The notes below the pieces were generated by a model, which was not told the origin of the DNA, ran no database searches, and saw nothing but the letters and a program-made list of their open reading frames with translations. The position numbers and the translations under genes were made by a program. From an uncultured Verrucomicrobiales bacterium (lineage in GTDB: Bacteria; Verrucomicrobiota; Verrucomicrobiia; Verrucomicrobiales; Akkermansiaceae): a DNA stretch of 64,000 bases. The stretch is taken from positions 17,138 through 81,137 of the forward strand of contig CALGZA010000037.1 of assembly GCA_937934595.1 (NCBI GenBank), written 5' to 3'. This document shows positions 1-9,486 of this stretch, in pieces (within the stretch, counting starts at the first letter, position 1; every line of letters begins with the position of its first letter).

Positions 1-1
1 T

Positions 2-838
2 GCTTATAAGCTGAGAAAGATACCTAAGCAGGGGAGGGCGTTGCAGGGTGCTTTACTGAGGTTTGATAGGATGCTGGCGGAGAGTTATGCGAAGAAGTTA
101 GATTATTCTGTTAGTCATTTGATTGTGTCACAGAATTTGTTGCCTCATCTGTGGGCGAGTGGTTGCATGGGTGGTAGGACCTTTGATGTCTTAGCGAATA
201 GGTTGCCTTTATCTGAGCTTCAATCAGCCTTGGATGTGGGAGCTAGGGTGCATCCGGAGAGTTTGACCTTGGGGGATTTTCGAGTTGATGATGCGTTGCT
301 TGAATCAGAGAGGGAGGCTTTGGCGCATGCGAATGGAGTTATTACTCCGCACTGTTTGGTAGGTGATTTATTTGAGGGGCGTGTGGAATGCTTGGATTGG
401 GATTTTCCTTGTAGGACGGCGTCTGATGAGAGGAAGCGTGATTTAGCATCAGGGGGGCGATTACGAGTTTTCTTTCCAGCTTCTGCCTTGGGTAGGAAGG
501 GTGTTTATGAGCTTGTTGATGGGTTGAACTCACTTGGTAGACCTGTAGATCTATTTTTGTTAGGTAGTGCTAATGAGGGTGATGCTTGTCCTCTGGGAAG
601 CTTAGGTTCATTGGTGACTTGGGGGGATGGCGGGGTGGATAGAATAGTTGATGCGGATGTTGTTGTTTTGCCAGCTTATGTTGAGCATTCTCCACGTGTG
701 TTGTTGGATTCTATAGTTATGGGAGTTCCGGTTATAGCTACGAAAGCTTGTGGGTTAGGCAGTATGGATGGGGTGATTGAGTTGGAGGCTCCTGGAGATT
801 TTGGGAGGGTATTCTCTGATTTTGTTAGAAGTCTATGA
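2..838 (+). CDS. Glycosyltransferase-like protein, 5' truncated by window edge
   Basis: Frame is open to the window start (AYKLRKIPKQGRALQG...). C-terminal GT-B-like pattern 'VVVLPAYVEHSPRVLLDSIVMGVPVIATKACGL'. Ends in TGA. Confidence 0.6.
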   Translation, partial: AYKLRKIPKQGRALQGALLRFDRMLAESYAKKLDYSVSHLIVSQNLLPHLWASGCMGGRTFDVLANRLPLSELQSALDVGARVHPESLTLGDFRVDDALLESEREALAHANGVITPHCLVGDLFEGRVECLDWDFPCRTASDERKRDLASGGRLRVFFPASALGRKGVYELVDGLNSLGRPVDLFLLGSANEGDACPLGSLGSLVTWGDGGVDRIVDADVVVLPAYVEHSPRVLLDSIVMGVPVIATKACGLGSMDGVIELEAPGDFGRVFSDFVRSL

Positions 839-2315
839 CGAATCCACCTCTGGAAGTGACTGAGCGAGCGATGTCAATGTGAACCCACCGGAGTTCATAT
901 CTGATTCCCCATGAGTCACTGACTGCGACTTCGTTGGTTTTTTCATTGTATCCGATGATCATGCAGATGTGGTGGTTTGTTTCATTGTTTTTGAGTTGGG
1001 TGATGACTTTTTCAGCTTCTTCGCTGATGGATTTAGCCCAGTCTGAGAAGTCTGTAATATTTTGTCTGTCTCTGGTTCTGCGGTTGGCGATTTGGTTGTA
1101 TTCGCTGAGGCTGCGCATTTGCCAGAGTAGAGGGACACCTTTGTTGATGTATTTTTTGAGTGTTTTGAAGTTGAGTTCTTTTTTGAGGTCGATGTCTCTG
1201 ATTTTTCGGGCTTTACTTCTTACTATTCTTTTACAGCTGTTCATGAGAGCGGTGGTGTTAGTTCCGCCGCCTGGAGCTGTGGCTGCGACGGCAAGGAGGT
1301 ACATGTCAGCAGGTACTGACATGTAGCGCATGGCGCGTTCGGCCGTGGCGGGAGCGCAGTATCCTTTGGGGCCTTGGTTGACCATTGGGATGTTAGTGAT
1401 GAGGACGTCGCCATTTTCTTTACGTTTGACGTTTTTTGTGAGTGTGGCTTTTAGGATGGAGTCTTTGACGAGGGTTACTTTACCTGCTGCGTCAGCTACT
1501 TTGATGGGGACGATGAGGAGGCTGACATATTCTTCATCACGCTCTGATAAGATGAATGAGTGGCCTTTGAGGTCCCATCTGAGGACTTTACGTTTGTCTG
1601 CTTTTTCACCGTAGTATTGTTTTTTTGGTGGTCCGAGCTCGTCGCTTAGTGATTTGGTTAGGGTTTTGGCATCGAGTTTGATGGCTTCATCGAGTGATGT
1701 GGGAGGTTTTTTGTCTGGGTTGATTTTTTTGAAGTGGTCTTCGCCCATGCCGAAGTTACTGGCGAAGTCCCCTTTGTTAGCGAATACGAGTGAGAAGAGA
1801 GCGGCTGAGCCGTCAGGAGAAGCGTATAGAGTGGCGCAGTAGGGGTGAGCGCCTAGGAATTTGTAGTTGTCTTGTGTGTAGAATCTGAAGCTCAATGTTT
1901 TGCTGGCTCTGGACTCGATAGGCCAGCGTAGGCGGCGAGCTGTATCTGAGGCGGGCTGCTCCCAGAGGGGGCCGGCTAGGTTAAAGAGGGGCTGGCCGAT
2001 GAAGGAGTTGATTTTAGAAAGGTCGTCAAGCTTGCTTCTGAGGAATGATCTGGCGTTTGAAATGCTTTGTGGTGTTAGGAGGTCAGTTGGGATGGTGTAG
2101 ATGTCACCTGTATCTAGTTTGATTTTGATTTCTTCATTTTTGAGAGCTAGGACTTCGACTTTGAGGCTATTACCTAGGGCTTCGTGTGTGATGTCGATGA
2201 GTTTTGCGTTTAGTGAGTAGTTCCCGACGAGGATTACGACAAGGGTTATAGCAGCTTTTTTTAGCTTTGTAATTAGGTTAGGTAAGAGATTTTTATTGAT
2301 AATTTGTTCGCTCAT
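825..2315 (-). CDS. C39-like cysteine peptidase domain protein with N-terminal SHD1-like region
   Basis: 'NIPMVNQGPKGYCAPATAERAMRYM' (Cys active-site-like) plus 'HHICMIIGYNEKTNEVAVSDSWG' (His/Asp region). N-terminal 'LKVEVLALKNEEIKIKLDTGDIYTIPTDLLTPQS' resembles SHD1. Confidence 0.65.
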   Translation of the reverse strand: MSEQIINKNLLPNLITKLKKAAITLVVILVGNYSLNAKLIDITHEALGNSLKVEVLALKNEEIKIKLDTGDIYTIPTDLLTPQSISNARSFLRSKLDDLSKINSFIGQPLFNLAGPLWEQPASDTARRLRWPIESRASKTLSFRFYTQDNYKFLGAHPYCATLYASPDGSAALFSLVFANKGDFASNFGMGEDHFKKINPDKKPPTSLDEAIKLDAKTLTKSLSDELGPPKKQYYGEKADKRKVLRWDLKGHSFILSERDEEYVSLLIVPIKVADAAGKVTLVKDSILKATLTKNVKRKENGDVLITNIPMVNQGPKGYCAPATAERAMRYMSVPADMYLLAVAATAPGGGTNTTALMNSCKRIVRSKARKIRDIDLKKELNFKTLKKYINKGVPLLWQMRSLSEYNQIANRRTRDRQNITDFSDWAKSISEEAEKVITQLKNNETNHHICMIIGYNEKTNEVAVSDSWGIRYELRWVHIDIARSVTSRGGFVIDF

Positions 2316-2540
2316 GGCTGAAGGCGTTTGGATAAATGATTTTTAGTTATTATTCAGAGCAAGAGTCTTCACATGCATATAACAACTTTGTTAAGTATTA
2401 AACTAGTTATTCTTATATGGTAAATCAATCAGAAATTACTGAATTTGGGGTGAATGTGATGTTTATGAGAGTTGTGGTGATGAGAAAGGTTTGGTTTTAT
2501 TATAATTGGAGTTTATTTGTTGAGGATTTATGTTTTTTTT

Positions 2541-2903
2541 ATGAGTGCATTTGATTTCTTTTTTCCTGAACAGGCACAAGCATCGCATTTGCGAAGCTTG
2601 GTGCAGCAGAAGCGTTACGAGTATATGAATGATCAGCGTGAGAAGGCAGATCTTAGAGAAGATTTGAGGTGTGCTGAGAAACATATGAAGAGGATGGGGC
2701 AAGAGATGGCCGAGACTCAGCTTTTGATTAAGGGTATGATGGAGCTGATGGAGGAGGCGGGGGTGTTTGATTCTGCACGTTTGATGGAGAAGATCAAAGA
2801 GATTGATCTGAGGGATGGTGTGGAGGATGGGCGTATTACTCCGGTGGGGAGCAGGCCCAAGCGTGCTTTTGTTCCTAGGAGAAAGTGGGGGAGGTCTGAT
2901 TAG
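2541..2903 (+). CDS. Hypothetical protein, predicted coiled coil
   Basis: ORF with charged helical composition. Internal ATG at 2541 (MSAFDFFFPEQAQ) preferred over the 2517 start. Confidence 0.5.
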   Translation: MSAFDFFFPEQAQASHLRSLVQQKRYEYMNDQREKADLREDLRCAEKHMKRMGQEMAETQLLIKGMMELMEEAGVFDSARLMEKIKEIDLRDGVEDGRITPVGSRPKRAFVPRRKWGRSD

Positions 2904-2929
2904 TTTGTTTTATTAGCCTGATTGGCAAG

Positions 2930-5542
2930 TTATTTGCTGTATACTTCGTGCTTTTTGTTTCCTCCGGAGAGTAGGTATGCGATGAGGTCTTTGAGTTCTT
3001 CTGGGTTCATGGTGTTGATCATTCCAGGAGGCATGAGTGATTGCTGAGAAGGTTCTATTTTTAGGACGTTTTTGGCTGGTTGTTTGTTGACTTTTGACAT
3101 GTCGAACGGGTTGCTTGCTACGGCTATTTCTTTATCGTTTTTGTAGATGAGTCTGCCGTACATCATGCCGTTGTCTTTGAGAGTGATTTTACTTGCTTGG
3201 TATTGCTCTGAGATGGATTGGCTGGGTTCGCAGATGGCTACGAGCATGTCGCGAATGGAGAATCTGTTACCGACGGATCCGAGGTCTGGGCCTGAGTAAC
3301 CGCCTTCTCCTGAGAAGCGGTGGCAGGCAACGCAGCTGCCAGCTGCGAACATTTTTTTACCGTTTTCGAAGTTACGATTTTTTAGTGGTTGTTTGAAGTG
3401 TTTCATGGCTTGGTCGACTGTCCAGGCGACTGCTGGGCCTTTTGCTCTGGGTAGTTTGCTTAGGTCGATGGCAGCAATGTCTCCGAGGAGGTATGAGACT
3501 GATGCTTTTTGGTCATCTGGGAGGTGGTCTATGGCGTCTTGGCGGATGGCGCGGATGTATCCGGCGAAGCTTTTGCCGCCTCCTTTTTTTAGTGTTTGGT
3601 TAAGCCAACCGAAGTAGGCTTTTCTGTTTTGTAGTGACCAGCCTGTGTTGACTCTTCTGAGGCAGTATGCGAAGTGGATGTTGAGGCTGTTTGGTGTGTC
3701 GCTCATGGCAGCGAGTATTTCTTTACCGTATTCACTGCGTTTTAGCATTTCTTTGTCGTATGCCATTGCTTTTGTCTGAGTGGATTCCATTAGTTTAATG
3801 GTTTTAGAAACGACTTTTGGGGCGTTGAGGTGAGATAGGACGCGGCAGAGTTCTGTGTTTAGGTCATCGTTTTTTGCGGGGTAGTGTGGGTCTAGCTTGG
3901 CGATGACTTTTGCTTTGTTTGTTTCTGATGGTTTTCCATTTCTTATGAAGCAAAGTGAGTATGCTCTGAGGAGGGCGAGCTGGTCCGTGGTTTCTAGTTT
4001 GTCTAGTGATAGGGAGTTGAGTTTTTCTAGAATGGCTGCGCCATGTTCTGTGCCAGAGTGGCGACTTAGGGCGATCATTGCGTAGATGGATTTACGTGGG
4101 TCTGTTTCTTTAAGTGCGCGTTCTTTCCAGAGTGATGCATCTTGGATTTCTATTGCGAGGCGAGCGGCGTATCTTATGCTGCGGTCGTTATGGTTGAGGT
4201 GTTTCCATGATTCGTTAATGATTGTGTTGCTGTCTGTTTTGTTTTGGTGGAATGCTTCGATGCTGTGGCGGAGGTCACGGAGTTTTTGGTTTTTGGATAG
4301 TTGGCGGACTGGTGCGGTTGATTTTTCACCTGAGTAGCGGATGCGGTAGAGCTTGGATTCTGTGTTTCTGCCTCCTGTAAGGAAGTACATGTGTCCGTCT
4401 GGTCCGAAGCGCATGGCGGTGATGTTTAGTGGGTTTCCGTGAAGGAATTCTGTTTTTTTTCCGGAGTAGCTGGAGCCTTTTTCTTCGAGGTTGACGGTGT
4501 AGAGCGTTCCGAATGTCCAGTCAGAGACGAAGAGCTTGTCTTGGTATTCTGGTGGGTAGTTTGAGTGGTGTCCGAAGCTGATTCCTGTGGGTGATCCTGG
4601 GCCGACGTTTAGTATGGGTCCGTTGCTGTCAGCGAAGTATTCTTTCCATTTAGAGGAACCGGATCTCCAGCCGAATTCGCTGGCGGATGTGACGTGACAG
4701 ATGCGAGTGGGTCTGTACCATGGTGAACCTACGTCGAATTCTAGGTCTGAGTCGAAGGTGAAGAGTTCACCTTCTTTGTTGATGGCGAGGTCTACTGGGT
4801 TACGGAATCCGGATGCGATCATTTTCCAGTCTTTACCATCTGGTGATATGCGGGCTACCCATCCTGCGGGGGCTTTGATGGATACTGCGTGGCCCATTTG
4901 GTCTGGGATCCACTGTAGGAGTGAGTCTTTTCCCCAGACTGGGGGTAGGAGGCTGGGAACTCCCTTGGGTATGGTTCCGTAGTTTCCGCTGACTAGGTAG
5001 AGTCCTTTTCCGTCTGCTGTTTTGATGATGTTGTGTGCTGAGTGCTCGTAGCCCATTTTGAGTCGTTTGATGAGTTTGAATTCGTCATATTTGTCGTCTC
5101 CGTTGGTGTCTTTGATTCTATATAGTCCAGTCATTGTGACCATGTATAGGCTATCGAATGCGTGGAGTAGGCCTAGAGCCCCTCCTACGCGTCTTTTTCC
5201 CCAGTCTATGGGCTCGTAGGGGAATCCTTTGAGGGGTTCTACGGATGTTTTTTTGTTTGATTCACCTGCTTTAGGGAGTGTGACTCGGAAGACGCCTTTG
5301 TCATCTTGGTCTGAAACGACGAGTCTTCCTTTGGCGTCGAATGACATGGCAACCCATGATCCTTGGTGTTTTGGTATGGAGTAGAGTAGTTCAGCGTCAA
5401 ATCCTTGTTGGATCATGATGCCTGTGTCTTCGTCTTTGACTAGTTTTGGATCTGCGCTGGTGGCTATTGAGCTTGATATGCTGATAGTGGTTATGGCTAT
5501 GAGCATCGATTTAAGCTTAGATATGACTGGTTGCATTCTCAT
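2930..5542 (-). CDS. PVC-type membrane-bound dehydrogenase/beta-propeller + HEAT-like + c-type cytochrome protein
   Basis: N-terminal signal; propeller region 'GFRNPVDLAINKEGELFTFDSDLEFDVGSPWYRPTRICHV'; C-terminal heme motif 'CVACH' in 'GSCVACHRFSGEGGYSGPDLGSVG'. Confidence 0.85.
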   Translation of the reverse strand: MRMQPVISKLKSMLIAITTISISSSIATSADPKLVKDEDTGIMIQQGFDAELLYSIPKHQGSWVAMSFDAKGRLVVSDQDDKGVFRVTLPKAGESNKKTSVEPLKGFPYEPIDWGKRRVGGALGLLHAFDSLYMVTMTGLYRIKDTNGDDKYDEFKLIKRLKMGYEHSAHNIIKTADGKGLYLVSGNYGTIPKGVPSLLPPVWGKDSLLQWIPDQMGHAVSIKAPAGWVARISPDGKDWKMIASGFRNPVDLAINKEGELFTFDSDLEFDVGSPWYRPTRICHVTSASEFGWRSGSSKWKEYFADSNGPILNVGPGSPTGISFGHHSNYPPEYQDKLFVSDWTFGTLYTVNLEEKGSSYSGKKTEFLHGNPLNITAMRFGPDGHMYFLTGGRNTESKLYRIRYSGEKSTAPVRQLSKNQKLRDLRHSIEAFHQNKTDSNTIINESWKHLNHNDRSIRYAARLAIEIQDASLWKERALKETDPRKSIYAMIALSRHSGTEHGAAILEKLNSLSLDKLETTDQLALLRAYSLCFIRNGKPSETNKAKVIAKLDPHYPAKNDDLNTELCRVLSHLNAPKVVSKTIKLMESTQTKAMAYDKEMLKRSEYGKEILAAMSDTPNSLNIHFAYCLRRVNTGWSLQNRKAYFGWLNQTLKKGGGKSFAGYIRAIRQDAIDHLPDDQKASVSYLLGDIAAIDLSKLPRAKGPAVAWTVDQAMKHFKQPLKNRNFENGKKMFAAGSCVACHRFSGEGGYSGPDLGSVGNRFSIRDMLVAICEPSQSISEQYQASKITLKDNGMMYGRLIYKNDKEIAVASNPFDMSKVNKQPAKNVLKIEPSQQSLMPPGMINTMNPEELKDLIAYLLSGGNKKHEVYSK

Positions 5543-5617
5543 AATGTTGCAGATGTATAGGATTAATCAAGTGGTTGCTGGGTTTAACAATGAGTTTGTA
5601 GGGGGGTGGTTGTTTTT

Positions 5618-6505
5618 TTATTTTCTGCGTTTGTAGGATTTGTTTCTTTGGGTGGGGCGGGAGGTTTTTTGTGAGGATCTGCGGGCGGTTTTTTTTGTTT
5701 TTATGGGTGAGCTGCGGTATCCTTTTGCTTGTTCTTTGGGGTTGGTTTGTAGCATTTTGATGTCTTCTTCAGAGAGTTCTGCCCAGCGGCCGGTTTCTAG
5801 TCCTGTGTCGATGATCATTCCGATTCTGACGCGGACGAGTTTGACTACGTTGAGGTTAAGGGCTTTACACATGAGGCGGATTTGCCGTTTCATGCCTGTT
5901 TCTAGGGTGACGAGCATTCTTCTGGGGGAGAGTCGTTTTACTGATTTGGCTTTGGCGCGTGGCATTCCTTTTCCGATGAAGACGCCGCGAAGGAATGAGT
6001 CTAGTACATCGTTATCGTATGCTTGGTTGGTGGTGACGAGGTATTCTTTTTCTATTTTTTGTGATGGGTGGGCGAGTTGCTGTGCGAGGTCTCCGTCATT
6101 AGTGAGAATGATGAGGCCTTCTGAGTCTTGGTCTAGTCTTCCTACGTGGTTAAGGTGTCTGAGGGTGGGGGGGATGAATTCGTATATGGTGTCTCGCTCG
6201 AGTTCGTCATTTTTGGTGCAGACGCAGCCGCGGGGTTTGTTGAATATGATTGTTTTAAGTTCTTTTGGGAGGACGCGTTTGCCGTCTATTTTTACGAAGT
6301 CGTCAATGCTGACTTTCATGGAGAGGTCTGTGCATGCGTAGCCGTTGACCTGGACGAGTCCATCGAGGATGAGTTGGTCACATTTACGGCGTGAGTCTAT
6401 TCCGCAGGATGCTAGGTATCTGTTGAGGCGGAATTCTTCATGTTGCTGTGGCAGAAATTCTTCTTGTTCGCCGTCTTGGCTGAGGTTGTCATCTGGTGTG
6501 GTCAT
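5618..6505 (-). CDS. RsuA/RluB-family rRNA pseudouridine synthase
   Basis: S4 domain 'RLNRYLASCGIDSRRKCDQLILDGLVQVNG'; catalytic 'VGRLDQDSEGLIILTNDGDLAQQLAHPSQKIEKEYLV'; basic C-terminal tail. Confidence 0.9.
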   Translation of the reverse strand: MTTPDDNLSQDGEQEEFLPQQHEEFRLNRYLASCGIDSRRKCDQLILDGLVQVNGYACTDLSMKVSIDDFVKIDGKRVLPKELKTIIFNKPRGCVCTKNDELERDTIYEFIPPTLRHLNHVGRLDQDSEGLIILTNDGDLAQQLAHPSQKIEKEYLVTTNQAYDNDVLDSFLRGVFIGKGMPRAKAKSVKRLSPRRMLVTLETGMKRQIRLMCKALNLNVVKLVRVRIGMIIDTGLETGRWAELSEEDIKMLQTNPKEQAKGYRSSPIKTKKTARRSSQKTSRPTQRNKSYKRRK

Positions 6506-6563
6506 GGTTTTGGATTTATTTGGGTATGATGATGAGCTGGTTGACTGAATTTGGGTAGAAAGA

Positions 6564-6598
6564 AAGCCCGCAAGGCGAGTGGGTCGCTAAGCGGGCTT
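6564..6598 (-). terminator. Rho-independent-like terminator downstream of the small basic protein gene
   Basis: Minus strand AAGCCCGC...GCGGGCTT (8 bp) with inner GCGA/TCGC stem, followed by a T-rich run (TTTCTTTCT). Confidence 0.7.
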
Positions 6599-6618
6599 GT
6601 CGAAAATGATGATTAATG

Positions 6619-6661
6619 AACTGCTAATCTCGTAGTTGGCTACGATGATGATTAGTCAGTT
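6619..6661. other. Extended imperfect stem-loop overlapping the 3' end of the small basic protein ORF
   Basis: aactg-ctaatc-t-cgtag-ttgg-ctacg-atgat-gattag-t-cagtt inverted repeat. Confidence 0.55.
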
Positions 6662-6807
6662 GATTTTGTTTTAGGTAGGCCTGTAGGGGATTGTCCTTCT
6701 TTCCATAGACCATTATCCTTGAGTGCTTTAACGCGCTCGAAACGCTTCATTACTGATCGCTTACCTGCTGCGCTGCCTTGTGCTTTGAGACTTGAATGCT
6801 TTGACAT
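6652..6807 (-). CDS. Small basic protein, Verrucomicrobia/Chlamydiae type (51 aa)
   Basis: Hand translation: MSKHSSLKAQGSAAGKRSVMKRFERVKALKDNGLWKEGQSPTGLPKTKSTD*. Matches my memory of the TIGR04137-type family (KRNVLKRFERV...W.EG....GLPKTK). Below the ORF track length cutoff. Confidence 0.85.
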   Translation of the reverse strand: MSKHSSLKAQGSAAGKRSVMKRFERVKALKDNGLWKEGQSPTGLPKTKSTD

Positions 6808-6933
6808 AATAAAAATTGTATTTGTTGTGAGTGCGTTTGATAGTGTGGATTATGTGTATTTGCAACCAGAAAGTGTGAGAAATGTGGAGTTAAAGTTGAT
6901 TTTGTTGAGAAATGCTTGTTTTCTGGGATGAAA

Positions 6934-6965
6934 AAAGCACCGCAGCTGGTTGATGCTGAGGTGCT
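6934..6965 (-). terminator. Rho-independent-like terminator downstream of the BI-1 gene
   Basis: aagcacc(6934-6940) / ggtgctt(6959-6965), followed on the minus strand by TTTTTT. Confidence 0.7.
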
Positions 6966-6980
6966 TTGGTGATTGTTTGG

Positions 6981-7760
6981 TTAATCGCTGCTGGCTAATG
7001 CCATTAGTAGTCTTAGAATGTATAAGAAAAGAAGAGCAACAGAAGCGAATAATGCTAGTGAGGCAGCAACGTATTGGTTGGTGTTGTATTGATGAATGAT
7101 GTTACTTGTGGTGTATAGCACGCTGACTGACGCGAAGACTATCATAGCAACAGAGAACCATACTCCTAGGTCAAGATTAACCCCTGGTATACATGAGAGG
7201 GCTATGAGTCCGATCGCTATGAAAGCTCCAATTTTTAGGAAGCCACCTAGGAATGAAAAATCTTTCTTTGTGGTGAATGCTACTGCCGTGATTCCGGCTA
7301 CAAGTGCACCAGTCATAAAGCCAGCTTTTGAAATGATAGCGCTTCCGTCTATTAAGAAGCTAGCTTGAAAGAGGAGTGGCAGAGCTATGACCGCCTGTGC
7401 TATAACAAATAGGCCAAGTCCGAGATATTGTTTTTGGACTGATGTGTTGCTTAGGGCCCATTTGTTAGCGATGAATGATATTAGCATAAATCCGCCAAGT
7501 GTGATTAGTAGCCCAGTGCCGGAGCCAGCCATTTTATGAGCTATTCCGAGCATGAAGGGGCTTTGCAGGAATAGCCATTCTAGCAAGGCGAATGCTGCTA
7601 AGGCACCGGCGAGGTGGGCGTATGTCTTGCGTATGAAGCCTGCTCTGATGTCTTCAGTTTGGGAAGCAACGGAGTAGGGGGATGCGTATGGGTTTTTGCT
7701 TCCACTGTTATCTTGATTTCTGTAGTCTTGCATAGTTTGTGTAAGTAAGTTTGGGAGCAA
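6981..7760 (-). CDS. Bax inhibitor-1/YccA family membrane protein
   Basis: Seven-TM-like protein; 'RAGFIRKTYAHLAGALAAFALLEWLF' and C-terminal 'LYTTSNIIHQYNTNQYVAASLALFASVALLFLYILRLL' are typical of BI-1. Confidence 0.9.
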   Translation of the reverse strand: MLPNLLTQTMQDYRNQDNSGSKNPYASPYSVASQTEDIRAGFIRKTYAHLAGALAAFALLEWLFLQSPFMLGIAHKMAGSGTGLLITLGGFMLISFIANKWALSNTSVQKQYLGLGLFVIAQAVIALPLLFQASFLIDGSAIISKAGFMTGALVAGITAVAFTTKKDFSFLGGFLKIGAFIAIGLIALSCIPGVNLDLGVWFSVAMIVFASVSVLYTTSNIIHQYNTNQYVAASLALFASVALLFLYILRLLMALASSD

Positions 7761-7911
7761 TGTAGTGTAAATTAGGTGATGCGCAATGGAAATATTATAT
7801 AACTTGGTTGTTGTTTTTTGTGTGGTTGATGGTGTGGATTTACCAATTGTGATAAATAAAATTGATTAATTATTATGAGGTCGGTAATGTGTTTTAGGAA
7901 TATTTAACCCT

Positions 7912-9450
7912 ATGGCAGATACTGAGCAACTATTAGCACCTGGAATGCAGGTGGGAGACTATTATTTAGAGGAGATTCTTTCTGATGGAGTGAGCACCCG
8001 TACGTGGGCTGCACAGCAGGTTTCTGTCAGTCGAGAGGTGGTTGTAGATAGTTTGAATAGTGATGCGCTTGGTAATGATGCTTTGGTGAGTGCTTTTCTG
8101 AGTGATGTGAGGACTAAGGCGATGGTGGATCATCCTCTGATAGGGTCTGTTTTTGAGGCTGTGCGTGAGGAGTCGATTTGTTTTTATGCTAGGGAGAAGA
8201 TATCTGGTGATAGTTTGGCTGATAAGATGATGGCTGGTGAGCAGATGCTTCCTAAGGAAGTAGTGCATCTTTTGAAGCAGGTGGCGGATGCTAACCTTTA
8301 TTTGGAGTCTCATCGAATGGCGTCTATGCCGCTTATGCCTGATCAGTTGTATGTGACTGATGTGGGGATGTGTAGGATAGTCAATATGGCTGTTGGTGGG
8401 GAGAGGGATTATAATGTTTCTACGCAGGATAAGGTGATGTTAGGTGAGAGTCTTATGAAGTTGCTTAAGCCTGATCAGCCTGGGCATACGCGGACTCAGT
8501 CATTACTGGGGTTCATGGCGGATAGGGGGCGGGAGATTCCTTTGACGTGGGAGCAGATTAAAGATTTATCGACTGAGGTGGAGGTTCAATTGGTGGATTC
8601 TATGGCTACAGCTGAGCTTCAGCGAACAGGGGTATTAGGTAAGGCTCGTGTTGTTGGTGGTGGGGTGAATTTTCGAAATTTTGGTATAGGTTTGGGAGTT
8701 TTATTGTTGTTAGGGGCTTTTGCTTTTTTGATTTTCCGTGAGAAGCCACCTGAGGTTAGGGACTTGGGGGGTGTGGTTTTGGTGCCGGTGAAGGATTATT
8801 ATACGGCTCGGCCTGGTGGTGTGGGGTTACGTGATTTTACAATAGATGCGCATGAGGTTACGATTGCTGAGTATGCTAAATTTTTGCGTGATATTAGTCC
8901 TGATCTTGTTGATAGTATAAAGCATGATGATGAGCCTGGTTATAAGGAATCTTATGAGCCGGATGACTGGGATGCGATGTATAAGGCGGCGCGTGGAGGT
9001 AAGGTATGGCGTGATCAGAAGATGAGTTTGAATTGTCCCGTAGTGGGGGTTGATTGGTGGGATGCTTATGCTTATGCTTCGTTTTACTCACGTAGGTTAC
9101 CTACTGAGCTTGAGTGGCGTGTGGTATTGGCTGCGTCTGGGAGTAGTTTGAAGGATTTAGGTGTATCTGGATGGGGTGCAGTGGATCAGGTGAGTTCTGA
9201 CATAACGAAGAGTAAGATTTATGGACTGGGGGGGAATGTGGCTGAGTGGTGCTTGAAGCCGAGTAAGCAGGAGACGGATCCTATGGCGACTAAGCGGAAG
9301 CCAGTTATTTTTGGAGGTTCTTACCATGATGGAGCAGCATCTGGCGTGAATGCTGGGACGCGGCGGTGGATAGATCCGTCTGATGGTGATAAGGATGCGC
9401 GAGATTTAAGGAGGCCTTATATAGGTTTTAGGACGGTGGGGCAGCCTTAG
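7912..9450 (+). CDS. Degenerate Ser/Thr kinase-like domain + TM + formylglycine-generating-enzyme (SUMF1)-like domain
   Basis: N-terminal kinase-like fold pattern (GDYYLEEILSDGVSTRTWAAQQ...), TM 'GIGLGVLLLLGAFAFLIF', C-terminal FGE signatures 'DFTIDAHEVTIAEYAKFL', 'RRLPTELEWRVVLAASG', 'GGNVAEWCLKPSK', 'GFRTV'. Confidence 0.8.
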   Translation: MADTEQLLAPGMQVGDYYLEEILSDGVSTRTWAAQQVSVSREVVVDSLNSDALGNDALVSAFLSDVRTKAMVDHPLIGSVFEAVREESICFYAREKISGDSLADKMMAGEQMLPKEVVHLLKQVADANLYLESHRMASMPLMPDQLYVTDVGMCRIVNMAVGGERDYNVSTQDKVMLGESLMKLLKPDQPGHTRTQSLLGFMADRGREIPLTWEQIKDLSTEVEVQLVDSMATAELQRTGVLGKARVVGGGVNFRNFGIGLGVLLLLGAFAFLIFREKPPEVRDLGGVVLVPVKDYYTARPGGVGLRDFTIDAHEVTIAEYAKFLRDISPDLVDSIKHDDEPGYKESYEPDDWDAMYKAARGGKVWRDQKMSLNCPVVGVDWWDAYAYASFYSRRLPTELEWRVVLAASGSSLKDLGVSGWGAVDQVSSDITKSKIYGLGGNVAEWCLKPSKQETDPMATKRKPVIFGGSYHDGAASGVNAGTRRWIDPSDGDKDARDLRRPYIGFRTVGQP

Positions 9451-9486
9451 GGTATTTATTTTATAACATTAACTAACTAACAAACG

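Noticed and set aside
934-2100. Plus-strand ORFs opposite the C39-like gene
   Set aside because: Composition is typical of antisense translation; the minus-strand protein has recognisable domains.
5640-6548. Plus-strand ORFs opposite the pseudouridine synthase
   Set aside because: Antisense to a confident RsuA/RluB-family gene.
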